From Hsuehochloa calcarea (lineage: Eukaryota; Streptophyta; Magnoliopsida; Poales; Poaceae), in assembly GCA_036346395.1 (NCBI GenBank), contig JAYEVG010000039.1, forward strand, positions 124,001-188,000: 64,000 nt of DNA, in the 5' to 3' direction. Both the position numbers and the translations under genes were made by a program. Below the pieces are notes generated by a model. It was not told where the DNA came from, made no database searches, and saw only the letters and a list, made by a program, of their open reading frames with translations. Below are positions 1-11,240 of the stretch, in pieces (the stretch's first letter is position 1; every line of letters begins with the position of its first letter).

Positions 1-205
1 AACATTTTTCGAATCACTAAATTGCATTATTCCATCCACCTGCAGTTCAAATTTGAAATATTCAAAAAAAATCAACGAAAAGAAATAAATTAGGGAAATA
101 TATCAAAAAAAGTCAAAATTGGCCCAAATTTTAAAATTAAGTTTTAAATAATGTATTATAGCACCACAAAAAAACTGGGTTCAAAAAACCAAAATAAAAA
201 AACAT

Positions 206-418
206 CTTTGCCGAGGGCCTAGCCTGGCCCTCGGCAAAGGGGATCTTTGCCGAGGGCTTGGCCAATGGCCATCGGCAAAGAAAATTTAAAAAACAAATAA
301 AAAATCTTTGCCGAGGGCCTAGCCTGGCCCTCGGCAAAGGGGATCTTTGCCGAGGGCTTGGCCAATGGCCCTCGGCAAAGAAACTTTAAAAAAATCTTTG
401 CACAGGCCCTCGGCAAAG
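206..418. repeat. Left subterminal hairpin cluster of CACTA-1
   Basis: Five units occur at 206-239, 245-280, 306-339, 345-380 and 396-418. Each begins CTTTGCCGAGGGC (the last is abbreviated) and ends GCCCTCGGCAAAG, so each can fold into a short hairpin. The first four form two near-identical direct copies of a two-hairpin block. In CACTA elements such subterminal arrays are bound by the TNPA-type accessory protein; that role is family knowledge, not something shown here. Confidence 0.85.
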
Positions 419-1393
419 GCCCAACCCTAAATCGGCCAATGACACGGCCCAAAATCCCGCCACATTTCACCGCGCCCACTCGCCTTGCATGTCCTCCGCG
501 CCATTGCGCTTCGCCGCCGCCCGTGCCTCCTCCTCCATGGCCAAGCCTTCCCGCCTCCCCGGCCAGGCCCTCGTGGCCCCATGGCGCCGCCTTCCCGCCC
601 CGGTGGCCTCCACCGCAACCCTAGGTAAAACTCTCGTTATCGGCCTTCGTGCGTATGTGGTTGTGTGGGCCTTCGTGCATAAATTGATATGAGGGCCTTC
701 GTGCGGTTGTGGTTGTCGGCCTTCGTGCGTTGTGAATGTCGGCCATCCCGCCGTTTTTGCGAGTTTGGAAACCTCCCGTGGGGAGTGTTGCTGAAATTTT
801 GAACAAATAATAACCTATTGCCTTTTTATGCGGGAGAAGAGCGCGTCGGAGGGACCGGAGGACCCGATCGTCTTCGTCGGCGTCGCGGTTCTACCTACAC
901 TGCGTCGCCTCGCCACTGCGTCGACTCGCCACTACCCCGCTAGCCTGACTTCACCGACACCCTAGGTATAAATAACCTCTTTTTCCGTATGTTTGTCGTA
1001 GCCCGCGCAGAACCCGATTAAGCGTCTCCGTCCGAAAGAGATATGGTCGTAGGTATGCGGATCTTTGCATATCTGCGGCCGTATCTATTCGGATTGTCCG
1101 TTTTTGGACGGCCGCGGATGCGTAGATGGGTTAGTTTCCATGGTCGCCCGGTCCGAGGCGGAGTTCGGCATCACCTCCTGTTGTTCTCCGGATACACACT
1201 CTCCCTTGCGGGGCGTGTATCGGGAGAACGGCGAGAAAATCTTCCAAAATTCATCTCGGAGAGAGCGAGCTCGAAACCGACCTCATCTACGCATCCGCGA
1301 GTGGGATTAGGACCTATCCTCACCTATTAGACATTAGGAACACGCGTAGATGCAATTGATGGTCACAATACTACGTGATGTAAATGTTAAAGG
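419..1393 (+). other. GC-rich leader region of CACTA-1
   Basis: This stretch lies between the left hairpins and the first transposase ATG. A short open frame at 489-624 is followed by a possible splice donor (GTAAAACT at about 625). A repetitive module around GGCCTTCGTGCG occupies roughly 640-783. A GC-rich leader with several short open frames and no recognisable domain fills 1,010-1,320. The most likely reading is 5' untranslated and first-intron sequence of the transposase gene. I see no independent gene. Confidence 0.5.
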
Positions 1394-4300
1394 ATGGAGG
1401 ACCGTCGGTGGATGTACACGGCCGGAGAAGCGGGAGTGACTACGACTATGAATGGGTGAAGGGACGATCGTTTCTTGAAACATGCATTTGGCCCAAGAGC
1501 GGGAGGACATTCTCTAGTTTGGTGTCCCTGCTGACAAATGTGACAACAGGAGAAAGGTAGACGAGAAGACCATGGGTAGACATCTTGTGTTCAATGGTTA
1601 TCGCTGGCTACGAAGATGGATCTACCATGGTGAAGCGGATCGTATAAGAGCGGAGGTGGTGAGAGCACGCCTCGAGGCTTTTGATGATGATGCCGGGTAG
1701 CAGACATGCTAGATGGCGCCACCAAGCTCACCATTTGAGCGGCGTGAGAAGGAGGAGATGGAGGAATCCGCAAAGGACTTCTACAAAATGTTGCACTCGG
1801 CACGAAACCCCTTCACGGCGTACAACGATTTCTCGGTGGATGCGGTTGGATGTGTAATGGGGTTGAAGGCCGAGTTAAACTGAGTCGAGAAGGCTTCGAT
1901 AAGATGTTGGCCGTGTTTGGCACCATGCTACGGAGAAGCACACTTTGCAAGCGAACTTATGCGAGGCGGAGAAACTCCTTCGTATGCTTAAGATGCCGTA
2001 TGACAAGATACATGTTTGTCAGAAGGTGCGTCCTATTTAGGAAAGAACACAAGGGCGCAAATTCTTGTCGAAGTGTAAATCCTCCGTACACGGAGGTAGA
2101 CTCGTGATGGTCGGAAAAAGCACCTTAGATCCCGCGAGAGTGCTACGGCACCTTCCTTTCTGCCGAGGATCCAACGGCTATTCATGATCGAGGAATCCGC
2201 GAAACAGATGACATGGCACAAAGATGGCAAACGGTACAATCCTGGGAAGATGGTACATCCGTCGATCTTTGAAGCATGGACGTACTTCAATGACAAACAT
2301 CGTGACAAAGCGGTGAGGCCCGTAATGTGCGTGTCGTGGCGGCAATGATGGGTTCAATCCTTATGGAATTGTGGTCGCCCCATACACATCTTGGCCCATT
2401 TTGTTATCCCCTCAATCTCCCTCCGGCATCTCCTTTCAACGGCATAACGTATTTTTGTCGTTGATAATTCCTGGACACCCGGGGAGTAATATGGGTGTGT
2501 TCATGGAGCCTGTGATTGATGAATTGATCCACGCTTGGGAGAAGGGGGTATGGACATACGACCGAGGCACAAAGACAAGCTTCAAAATGCACGTTTGGTA
2601 CCACTACTCCCTGCATGACTTCCTGGCGTATGGGTTATTTGCCGACTGGTGTGTTCATGGGAAGTTCCCATGCCCAATATGCAAGGAAGGCATGAGGTTC
2701 ATTTGGTTGAAGAAGGGTGGCAAGTATTAGTCGTTCGACCCGGCATCGTCGGTTCCTCCTCTAGACCATGAATTCGGAGAAGACATCAAGAGCTTTCTGA
2801 AAGGTGTCAAAGTGCGGACCCTAAACCGCACTTGAGGGTGGTGCAGGGTTAGTGCTCGGATAGATGCTCGTGCCCAATGAAGAAGGTGGTTTTGTGGGAT
2901 ATGGTGAGGAACATATGTGGACTCATAAGTCCGACTTGACGAGGCTCCCTATTTCGATGACCTTCTTACGCCACATAATATTGATGTAATGCACTTGAAA
3001 AGAATATCGCCGAGGCACTTTGGGAACTCTCATGGACACGACAAGTCTAAGGACAACGTTAAGGCTAGAGTGGGCGTGGCGGCGTTGTGCGATAGACCGA
3101 ATCAGCGATGCGACCTCCTAGTGGCGAAACAAGAGCTGGAAAAGGCCTAAGGTCAATTTCGTCTTACAAATCGATCAAAGGAGGAAGTACTAAAATGGAT
3201 CCGAGACGTTAATGTTCCCGGATGGATATCGGCGAATCTTAGCGGGAGTGAACTTAGGCACTCTGCGAGTCAGCGGGATGAAGAGTCATGACTACCACAT
3301 ATGGATTGAGCGGCTTCTTCCCAAGAATGGTCCGAGGCTATGTCCACGAGCATGTTTGGCTAGTCTTTGGCGAGTTGAGTTTTTCTTCCATGACTTTGTG
3401 CCAAGGAGATATCTCGGACCGTCGCTCGGGACTTGGAAGCGGCACTGTGTTGCTCAGTAAGCGGAGAAGATCTTTCCACCCGGCTTCTTCTTGCCGATGA
3501 CATCGATTGTGCACCTCCCGTCAGAGGCACGCGTTTGGGGGCCGTGCAGAGCCGTTGGTGCTATCAATCGAGAGATGTCTAAAGACTCTTCGCAAAAATG
3601 TACAAATAAAGCGAGTGAGGCTTCCATTGCGAGGCATGCCTTCGGAGGAGGTGGCAAACTTCAAAGCGCAATACTACAAGCCAAACCTTCCTAGCAATCA
3701 TAATCCACTCCTCGTTACAATCTTTGGCGAAAATGAATCGACCCTCGGCCTTTTCCAAGGCCAACTCGGCGATGCAAGTGGATCAACCCGAAGCTATTGG
3801 GAAATGAAGAGTGGCGCGATATCATGCTATATGTGTTGAATAACCTTACCGAGGTGCGGTAGTTCATCAAGTAAGTTCTCAACGAACTTGTTTCAATCTG
3901 TGCCGTCACTATTCTGCATCCAACCCCATTGATTCTCGTTCGGACAGGGAATTTGTTCGTGAATTCTGGCATCAATCAAGGGATCCTACCTCGCATGAAC
4001 AAGACACCCTTGTTTCGCGGGGTGCGGGAGCGGGGAGGCCTGATTTCATTTCTTGGTTCAAACAAAGGTAATGTCAATTTAGCTCGTCGTTCGATCGTCC
4101 AAGGTGATCGTAACGTTTGATTAATATAACGATCTATCATGCTTCACCTTGCGTGCCCGGACCGGTTCGTCCATGAGTGGCGAGTTGAAACAGTTACAAG
4201 CGGCCGTGGCGTTAGGGTGAAGTCATTTACGGCTATGGCGTGAGCGGATATCGCTTCCACACAACAAATTCTGGCGATTCGCCCAAGCGAAAAACCACAA

Positions 4301-4947
4301 ATAGCGGAGTTTATGCGCGACGCGATGGCCTCGAATATCATGGTAGAGTCGAGAAATCTATGAACTCTCATTTCATGGAGACAAACCTCTTAAACCTATC
4401 ATGTTCAAATGCCCTTTGGTTTAATCCTCGATCAACGAGGCGAACCCCTCATCTTGGGCTAGTCGAGATTCGAGAAGATTCCATCTATCCGGAAAAGATG
4501 TCTACATTGTGGCTCAACGGGCCGTGCGGTGTATTATACTCGTCGCCAACCAAGACAAAGAGGATCTTAAGGGTTGGGCTATTGTGCACGGTATCTCCAC
4601 ATGGTAAACTACGCCCTAAGCGATGATGATTACAACTTCAGCGCAAACACATATGATGGGCGGTTCTATCAAGAAGATGGGCTACGAGCACGTTTGAGAT
4701 AGTCTTACCCGAAGCAATCGAAATGGAAGTAGACAACGAAATGGTTGATGGCGAGGTCGATGGAGATGTGGTGGTAAATGCCAAGGACATAGCAATGCTT
4801 GAGCGATTACTTCTAGGCAATGACTACGATGACAACATAGAACCTTCGGATAGTGTTGCCCATTTGGACAATTTTGTGATGATGATGAGACCTATGATCC
4901 CAATCATGAAGATTATTCCTAATACATGTAATACTATGTTTTTTTAA
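1394..4947 (+). pseudogene. TNP2-like CACTA transposase of CACTA-1 (broken)
   Basis: TNP2-type proteins catalyse excision and integration of CACTA transposons. The ATG at 1,394 opens MEDRRWMYT, the start of the plant transposase-associated domain. The central TNP2 domain is clear at 2,371-2,730, with HPGSNMGVFMEPVIDEL and FLAYGLFADWCVHGKFPCP. The DUF4218-like region follows at about 3,210-3,700 in several frames (FPDGYRRILAGVNLGTLRVS, KSHDYHIWIERLLP). The DUF4216-like tail with the acidic C-terminus (EAIEMEVDNEMVDGE) ends near 4,947. The reading frame changes many times, so it cannot be translated as written. Some breaks may be sequence errors (see findings). The second transposon gene follows after about 100 bp. 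Confidence 0.8.
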
Positions 4948-5040
4948 TTTGTGTTTTGTTTATATATTTTGAATCTATTTCTAATATATGTACTAATTAG
5001 TCTTGTTCATTCTTTGTGATTGCAGGTGATTGAACAAAGA

Positions 5041-7346
5041 TGGCGAGCAGACGTCCACGCCGTGACACGCCCTCGGTTTACGGGAGAGACCGCCCTCTCC
5101 TTCGAGGTGAGGGTCGTCGTCGGCGGCGTCCGCGAGGAGGTGAGGAGGAGGACCAGGGCGGCCGCGAGGCGGCGGTCTCCTCCTCGCCACGTGGCGAGTC
5201 TTGGAGGAGGAGCACGTGGCGGCCACGGCCACGTCCTCGTCGGAGGGCGAGAGGGTCGGCAGATGGGCGAGGGAGGCGAGGCGCTCGAGGCGAGGAGGCG
5301 AGGCGCTCGAGGGTGAGGGAGGCGAGGGCTCGAGGGCGAGGAGGGTACCGCTACCGGACTCCTCGGCGAGGTCGCGAGCCTCCTCGGTTCCGCTTCCTCA
5401 CAACCGCTTGATGATTCGGCCTATGGCAAAGAGGTAAGTAACTATAGATGTTATCACAACTACTTCATAAGATATGTTGGAAATCATAAGAGAAGCTGAT
5501 AAATTTTCTTAATCACTTGTGCGGGGCTGGTTGGTTTTGTCGGTACTCCAAAGACGCACCCATGAGCATCCTTGGTGTTTTGTGCAGAAATGGTACCCGG
5601 CATTGTGCAAGCTGTCAGAAGAGCGGTGGTGCGGAGCCGGCCTCAAGCTGGGACAGTCTGCTATTGGTCACGGATGACACTTACCGCAACAAGCGGGAGC
5701 GGGTATTGGCGGAGTTTTGGGTAAGTTTCTCTCGCACAACATTGCTTAATACATCTCATTCATTGGTTAAATGTTTTATTGAAATAATGAATGGATACAT
5801 CGGTTTTGTATGCGAGAAATTTTCAAGGCGAAGAAGGACTTGAGGCCCGAGCGAATCGGTATTGCCGCGGCTTGTAGGAAGTCGTCACCGACATGCACCA
5901 CCATGGGTGCGTCCAAGCCCACATAGACTACTACTGGTCGGTGCTTAGCGGTCCCTCCCAAGCCTCAAGCAAGGACCGATTCTGTTGACCGGGACGATAC
6001 CTTGAGGTAGGCGAATAACATTCATAATGATTCGTTTTGATATTAAGTAGGTTCAATTTCATCTTCTTATATGTCAAATACTCGATGACTTGTAGGTGAT
6101 TCCTGGTGGTGCCGATCGTATCCCGATTCTTTGGGCCATGATCGTGGACAAGTGGTTATCACAGGACTTTGTTGACACGCACGAGAGGCGCGGAGCAGCG
6201 TCGATGAGGCAAGGTCCAACTCACCATCAAAGCGACGCAGCCTCCCGGATACAAACAAGCGTCGTAAGTGATTTCTTTCATTTATTTTGATGCTCAATTG
6301 CTTGATTTCTCACCATCTTCCGTCTTTCTCGCGGGAGGCTGCGCGGCGAGGAGGTGCAGGAGTTCTCTGCGTGGGCTATGTCCCACATGGGCGGCGTCGT
6401 CCTCTGTCTCCTTCGACCGGCTACCCGCCCGGTGTACTCCGACCGAACGTGTACACTAAAGTCCAAGAGTACACGTCCTCGGTAAGGAGATCTATGGGGA
6501 AGATTACAATGTCGACCGAGCCCATTGATGCAGAGGCGATCATGAGGCTCGGAGGAGGCAAGAAGCGCAGGCGGTGTGGATTGCAGACGGCGCCATCAAC
6601 TCCACCTTGTTCCCTCCTCGACGCTATCCGAGCACGGAGCACAAGCTCCATCCAGCCCATCGCACTGCGGCCTTCTCCGGCCTCTGGCGAGTCCATGCAC
6701 TCCGGGTAATTCTGTTTTACTCGTAAATGCGTTGATATTTACACACCTAAATTAGATTTGCATTATCGATACATTGGGTGAAATATTGCGAGCGAGTGCA
6801 AGAAACAAAAAGGCAAAGTCAAGAGCGAGCATGAGGCCGACATGACAGTTGCGAGCCAGGTCGCGTTCGACACCGCATGTGAGCGGATAAGCGGAGATGA
6901 TGGTGATCATGCAAAGTCTTGGGCAAGCATCGGGTGTACACATGCGATTTCGGCTCCTCCACCTCCTACTCCTCAGCTACTCCTGTAAGTATGAAAGTTC
7001 ACTTTTCGCTTGTGCTTTGCATGTATGTCGGCCTTCGTGCCGTTGTGGATGTCGGCGTTAGTGCCGTTGTGGATGTCGGCGTTAGTGCGTTGTTTCTTCT
7101 GAGTTTGGAAACCTCCCGTGCGAGGAGGTCTTTGCGAAATTTTAATTGAGTCTAATCTTTTGTATTCCTAGATTACTAGATGCAATCTCTAAGTTCCAAA
7201 AGCTGTTTTCCGGATTACTCACACATGCAATCTACGCTCCTTTGTGCGACCTCCGTCCACGGGTTCCAATCATCCCGGTAGTGCGTCACCAGGTGATCCC
7301 GCCTTTCCTTCACCACCGTCTCATTGGCTACCTTGATGAGGACTAG
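5041..7346 (+). pseudogene. Transposase_24 (Ptta/En/Spm-type) second gene of CACTA-1
   Basis: The likely start is ATG at 5,041. An Arg/Gly-rich low-complexity N-terminus ends at a donor near 5,434. Exon 2 (about 5,588-5,720) encodes the family's conserved block, including SWDSLLLVTDDTYRNKRERV and ending EFW, followed by GTAAGT. Exon 3 (about 5,814-6,006) encodes KAKKDLRPERIGIAAACRK followed, in another frame, by VTDMHHHGCVQAHIDYY. Exon 4 (about 6,096-6,263) has DKWLSQDFVDTHERR. A further exon lies within about 6,340-6,706, and the last coding stretch is before 7,346. Family knowledge points to a TNPA-like accessory role, DNA binding at subterminal repeats. Frame breaks occur inside exons 3 and 5. 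No Ulp1-like domain follows, unlike the equivalent gene at 31,504-34,142. Confidence 0.65.
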
Positions 7347-7627
7347 TGCTAGGTGATGTGGTTGGACTTTATTGTAATATTTGTGGTTTATGGTTCTGAC
7401 TTGTGCTTGGATTTCATGAACTTGTCGTAATAAACATGTGAATGATGATGAACATGTGACTTGTCGTTGTAATATATTGTGATTTGTGGTTCACAATTAT
7501 GGTTGTGATATATTGTGAGAAAATGGGTTATGTGTGATATATATATGTGATGGTTGATATATATATGTATATATATGAAATGCTTGTGTCGATGGAATGC
7601 AAAAACAAAAAAATTTAAATTTACGCC

Positions 7628-8185
7628 TCTTTGCGAGGGCAATGACCAAGGCCCTCGGCAAAGAAGGGTCCTTTGCCGAGGGCCGTCCCATTGCCCTCGG
7701 CAAAGATTCATTGGAAAAATTCTGGAACATTTCTTTGCCGAGGGCCATGGTTGGAGGCCCTCGGCAAAGACTTTTTTAAAAAAAATTAAAATTTCTTTGC
7801 CTAGGGCCTGCGGGGAAGCCCTCGGCAAAGATTTTTCAAAAAAAAAGAATAATTCTTTGCCGAGGGCCGTCCCATTGCCCTCGGCAAAGATTTTTTAGAA
7901 AAATTCTGCAACATTTCTTTGCCGAGGGCCATGGTTGGAGGCCCTCGGCAAAGATTTTTCAAAAAAAAAGAGAATAATTATTTGCCGAGGGCCCCCGGAG
8001 ACGGCCCTCGGCAAAGACTCCGTCCGAGGCGCCGGCGTCGTGACGACTGCTTTTCTTTGCCGAGTGCTCGATAAAGGACCCTCGACAAAGACCCTCTTCG
8101 CCGACTCAAAATTCCCCGAGAGCTCTTTGCCGAGGGCCGCCCTCGGCAAAGCCTTTGCCGAGGGTTAATGGGCCTTTGCCGAGGG
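7628..8185. repeat. Right subterminal hairpin cluster of CACTA-1
   Basis: About eight units pair CTTTGCCGAGGGC with GCCCTCGGCAAAG around short spacers, separated by A/T-rich stretches ending in poly-A. Examples run at about 7,671-7,706, 7,734-7,771, 7,855-7,890, 7,917-7,953 and 7,979-8,017. Two larger blocks (about 7,670-7,780 and 7,855-7,960) are near copies of each other. The cluster mirrors 206-418. It ends with shorter, partly degenerate copies to about 8,185; no terminal TAGTG follows. Confidence 0.85.
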
Positions 8186-8199
8186 CCTCACGGCCTGAG

Positions 8200-8930
8200 G
8201 CCGTCTGTTGCACAATTTGAGCAAATCTATGTTGTATATATAACACACCAATCATATTAAGTAGCTAGATCCATGCCAAGCAATGTTTGTATATATCCAC
8301 CTAGCTAACCAGCTAATCAGGAAGGAATGACAGATCTGTACGTATATTTGAAATTCAATTCTGGTACATTATTGTATTGTATGCATAGCATAGCGTTCCT
8401 ATTCTCTGCCAATTGCAGATAGAGTAGGAAAAGAAGAGGTCAAGAACATGCGGTACAAGTTAATCAACATAAGATTAAACAAAAGCAGGGATGAGACCAG
8501 AGTTAACACAACTCAAGTTTGTAATTTCATTGATATTTAGCATCCATGAAGTACTCACTCTGACAAACAATGGACAAGGAAGTAAGAGAGTAAAGAGAAT
8601 CGAAAATATGATCGAAAATCGTGTCTTGCTGTACGTAGTATATGCCAATTAATTAGAATCCAGGAACAACATGCATGATGACTAAGTCATGCATATCAAT
8701 TCTTCTGTTCTCCAATGCATTGCACATACAAAAAGGATTATGCAATACTGGAACGGCCACTCTAGCACGTCATGTGACATGCATATATGGTCAGCCCTAC
8801 ACAATTAATATCCCATGTACAATGAAGTTCGTACCCTTTTTTCTAGCAATTAACACATGTAATTTGTTCCTAGCAATTTTGCAATTATAGCATTACATGA
8901 TAACTACAAGCGGAGTCAGTAAATTTTTGT
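8200..8930. other. AT-rich unique DNA, no gene recognised
   Basis: This is low-GC, non-repetitive sequence with only short open frames that show no domain and no codon bias. I see no RNA gene or transposon end. It lies downstream of the 10,344-10,718 gene on the minus strand. Confidence 0.5.
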
Positions 8931-8937
8931 GTAACAA

Positions 8938-9660
8938 AACAGTAAAGTCATGTTAAATCTCTTTTAGTAAACATACAGAGTGGTTATTATTTATGACACT
9001 TATATCACTCTATTATCCTCGTCGTCACCAAGCTACCGGTGAAACCCGTTCGTAAATCGAAGCTTCCAATAAAAAGTTATTGCAAAAACAAAAAAGAAAC
9101 ATTCGTGTACAAAATAAGGAACCAATTGTTTACTAGTTGGTTGTCTACTTGTCTGTACTAGTTGGCTAAGATGGCAGTAAAGTTATCTAGAGATGGTAGT
9201 AAATCTCTTTTAGCGATACAATAAATATTTTTTAGTAAATGCATATAGAGATTTTTATTTGAGAGACTTATATTATTCTGTTACACTCGTCGTCACCAAG
9301 CTTCCGGTTAAAACCGTTCGTGAATCAGAGCTTCCAATCAAAAATTATTATGAAAAGAAAAAAAGAAGCATTGATGTACAAAACAAGGAACTGGTTGTTT
9401 GCTGCTAGTTAGTTGTTTACTTGTTTGTACTAGTTGGCTAAGATAGCAATAAAGTCATGTGGAGGTCGTAGTAAATCTCTTTTAGCGATGCAGTAATTTT
9501 TTTAGTAAACACGCGGAGATGTTTTTATTTGCGAGATTTATTTCATTCTGTTACCCCCGTCGTCACCAAGTTACCGGTGAAAACCGTTCGTGAATCGGAG
9601 CTTACAATCAAAAGCTATTTCTACAACAAGAGAAAGACACATTCGCATACAAAATAATGA
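8938..9660. repeat. Three tandem copies of a ~235-270 bp unit
   Basis: Copies begin near 8,940, 9,176 and 9,446. Each starts with a variant of CAGTAAAGTCATG, followed by TAAATCTCTTTTAG, a CGTCGTCACCAAG block, an AACCGTTCGTGAATC block and CAAAATAAGGAAC. The last copy stops near 9,660. Copies differ by scattered substitutions, so the duplication is not very recent. No coding potential is seen. Confidence 0.75.
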
Positions 9661-9731
9661 TTTGCATGGGTTTTACTACCAGATTGGACGATACGGAGAC
9701 TATTAAGCGCGTGAGAGTACGTAGAATAGCT

Positions 9732-9833
<102 letters not shown>

Positions 9834-10343
9834 AGCACCTCCTTTGTTTCAAGGGAAAGAAAATTCCACAATAATACTACAAAAATAAAGAAACCTAGAC
9901 ATTCTCTTCGTTACTCAATAGAATAAGAGAAGGATCTACAATGCTTATTTTGGTGGGTCAGATCTCCAGATTAATCATAAATAGATGTTAGAGCTGTACA
10001 ACAAATGCCATTGTATTTTCGGCGATAAACATTATAGTTATATAACAAACAAAAATGTATCGCAATATCTAGCCGCACAATTAAACAAGTAATTCCGCTA
10101 GTTACAAAAAAAAAAAATGCAACTATGCACAACCTAATTAAGGTTCCAAGATATTGCGGTATTGCCCATATATGAACTATGAAGCTGTGGTTCTGAACAA
10201 GATCAAGTAGAACATGCATGCACATACATGTACTGACATCAAAACACGCGCATATACAGGAAGTAATCATCGTACGTCTACAGGCTTGAATGCATCATGC
10301 AGAAAATAGTCGATATATATACATGCATCTTGCTAGCTATTAG

Positions 10344-10718
10344 CTACTTCATACCAAAGCTGAAACCGACACCATCGAGGCCGGCGATGACGACCAACAG
10401 CACGACGGAGCCGAGCAGGAGAGCACGAGCCAGGGCCCGATGGCTTTTGGGGTCACCGGAGAGCCAGATGATCACGAAGGCCATGACCTCGGCGACACCA
10501 GCAATTGCCATGACGGCGGCAGTGACATAGTAGGCCAGCTCGTGGTGGACGAAGATGCCGGAAGGCGTTCTGTACAAGGCGGCGTTAACTGCTAGCGCCG
10601 CTGTGCTGAATCCGACCAGGCCGATCGCTCTCGCCACTCCTTCGTTTTCCTTGGTCGCCGGTGTTGTCTGCTCAGGCACGGTGGTGCTGCCGTCGATGTT
10701 GACGGTGACGCTCTCCAT
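10344..10718 (-). CDS. Small integral membrane protein, 124 aa, function unknown
   Basis: A single uninterrupted frame runs from ATG (10,718-10,716) to TAG (10,346-10,344). The product has a hydrophilic N-terminus of about 27 residues (MESVTVNIDGSTTVPEQ...) followed by three predicted membrane helices at about residues 29-49, 62-86 and 93-117, and the C-terminus GFSFGMK. There is no cleavable signal peptide and no catalytic motif I recognise. Codon use is GC-rich (many third-position G/C), unlike the AT-rich surroundings, as in typical grass genes. A TATA-like element lies about 70 bp upstream. It resembles small, lineage-specific grass membrane proteins, but I cannot name a family. It is the only convincing host gene in the window and sits between two CACTA elements. 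Intronless structure fits the clean frame. Confidence 0.7.
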   Translation of the reverse strand: MESVTVNIDGSTTVPEQTTPATKENEGVARAIGLVGFSTAALAVNAALYRTPSGIFVHHELAYYVTAAVMAIAGVAEVMAFVIIWLSGDPKSHRALARALLLGSVVLLVVIAGLDGVGFSFGMK

Positions 10719-10787
10719 TTGGAGACCGAATCTGTCCAGCTATGCAGCTCGCGAGATGTACGGGTTCTACAGTTCTTTGGAGGTGCT

Positions 10788-10797
10788 ACTTAAATGG
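10788..10797 (-). promoter_or_regulatory. Candidate TATA box of the small membrane protein gene
   Basis: On the minus strand the sequence reads CCATTTAAGTAGC, a weak TATA-like element about 70 bp upstream of the ATG at 10,718. The position fits a plant core promoter with a short leader. No other core element is clear. Confidence 0.35.
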
Positions 10798-11112
10798 CCT
10801 CCAAGGGCATTGGATTTCTAGTACTTTTCGCATTTATTTTGCCCATCCGAACAAATGGACTAAACCTATATCCAGTCTTTTTTATTTAATGTTTTAGACT
10901 TGTGACTACTTTTAATTTTGTGTCCCTTGCTACTTCATTAAATTCGTTTTGTTTTCTAAACCACACGTCTTATGACCTTAGGGACAAAGGAAAAATAGAT
11001 TTTGTAAATTGTACTACCATACATCCGCCCTATATTTATATCGGCATCGCTATACACACGGCGTTTTGTCGTACGCCGTTATAATGCGGGACATCGCGTG
11101 AGAATTTGCTTT

Positions 11113-11240
11113 TACTACTATAAAACAGGCTATAGAAGACGCCTCATCACAGACGGTCAGACGGTTTCAAGATGAACCGTCTGTGATATTGATAATGAGA
11201 GTATCACAGACAGTCTTTGTTAGAACCGTCTGTGATACAT
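11113..11240 (+). repeat. Left terminal and subterminal repeats of CACTA-2
   Basis: The terminal repeat is followed by copies of the ATCACAGACGGT / ACCGTCTGTGAT motif at about 11,147-11,159, 11,176-11,190, 11,204-11,216 and 11,225-11,238. Alternating orientations can form hairpins. The first 44 bp closely match the reverse complement of the right end of the small element ending at 57,985. Confidence 0.85.

Larger units (their letters stand above)
1..8200 (+). mobile_element. CACTA-1: degenerate CACTA (En/Spm) DNA transposon
   Basis: Two transposon genes in the same orientation (TNP2-like, then transposase_24-like) lie between two blocks of the CTTTGCCGAGGGC motif and its reverse complement. 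I know that motif as a subterminal repeat of grass CACTA elements. No terminal CACTA...TAGTG inverted repeat or 3-bp target duplication is visible. The left terminus may lie before position 1, and the right repeat block simply runs into unique DNA near 8,200. Outer boundaries are therefore approximate. Both genes carry frameshifts and stops. Confidence 0.8.

Noticed and set aside
206..418. CRISPR-like array (regular repeats with short spacers)
   Set aside because: The repeats are paired head to head with inverse copies, the spacers are similar to each other, and the context is a eukaryotic CACTA end.
10297..10821. Plus-strand open frames at 10,297-10,530 and 10,555-10,821
   Set aside because: They are antisense to the membrane protein gene at 10,344-10,718, which has the better start, codon bias and hydropathy.
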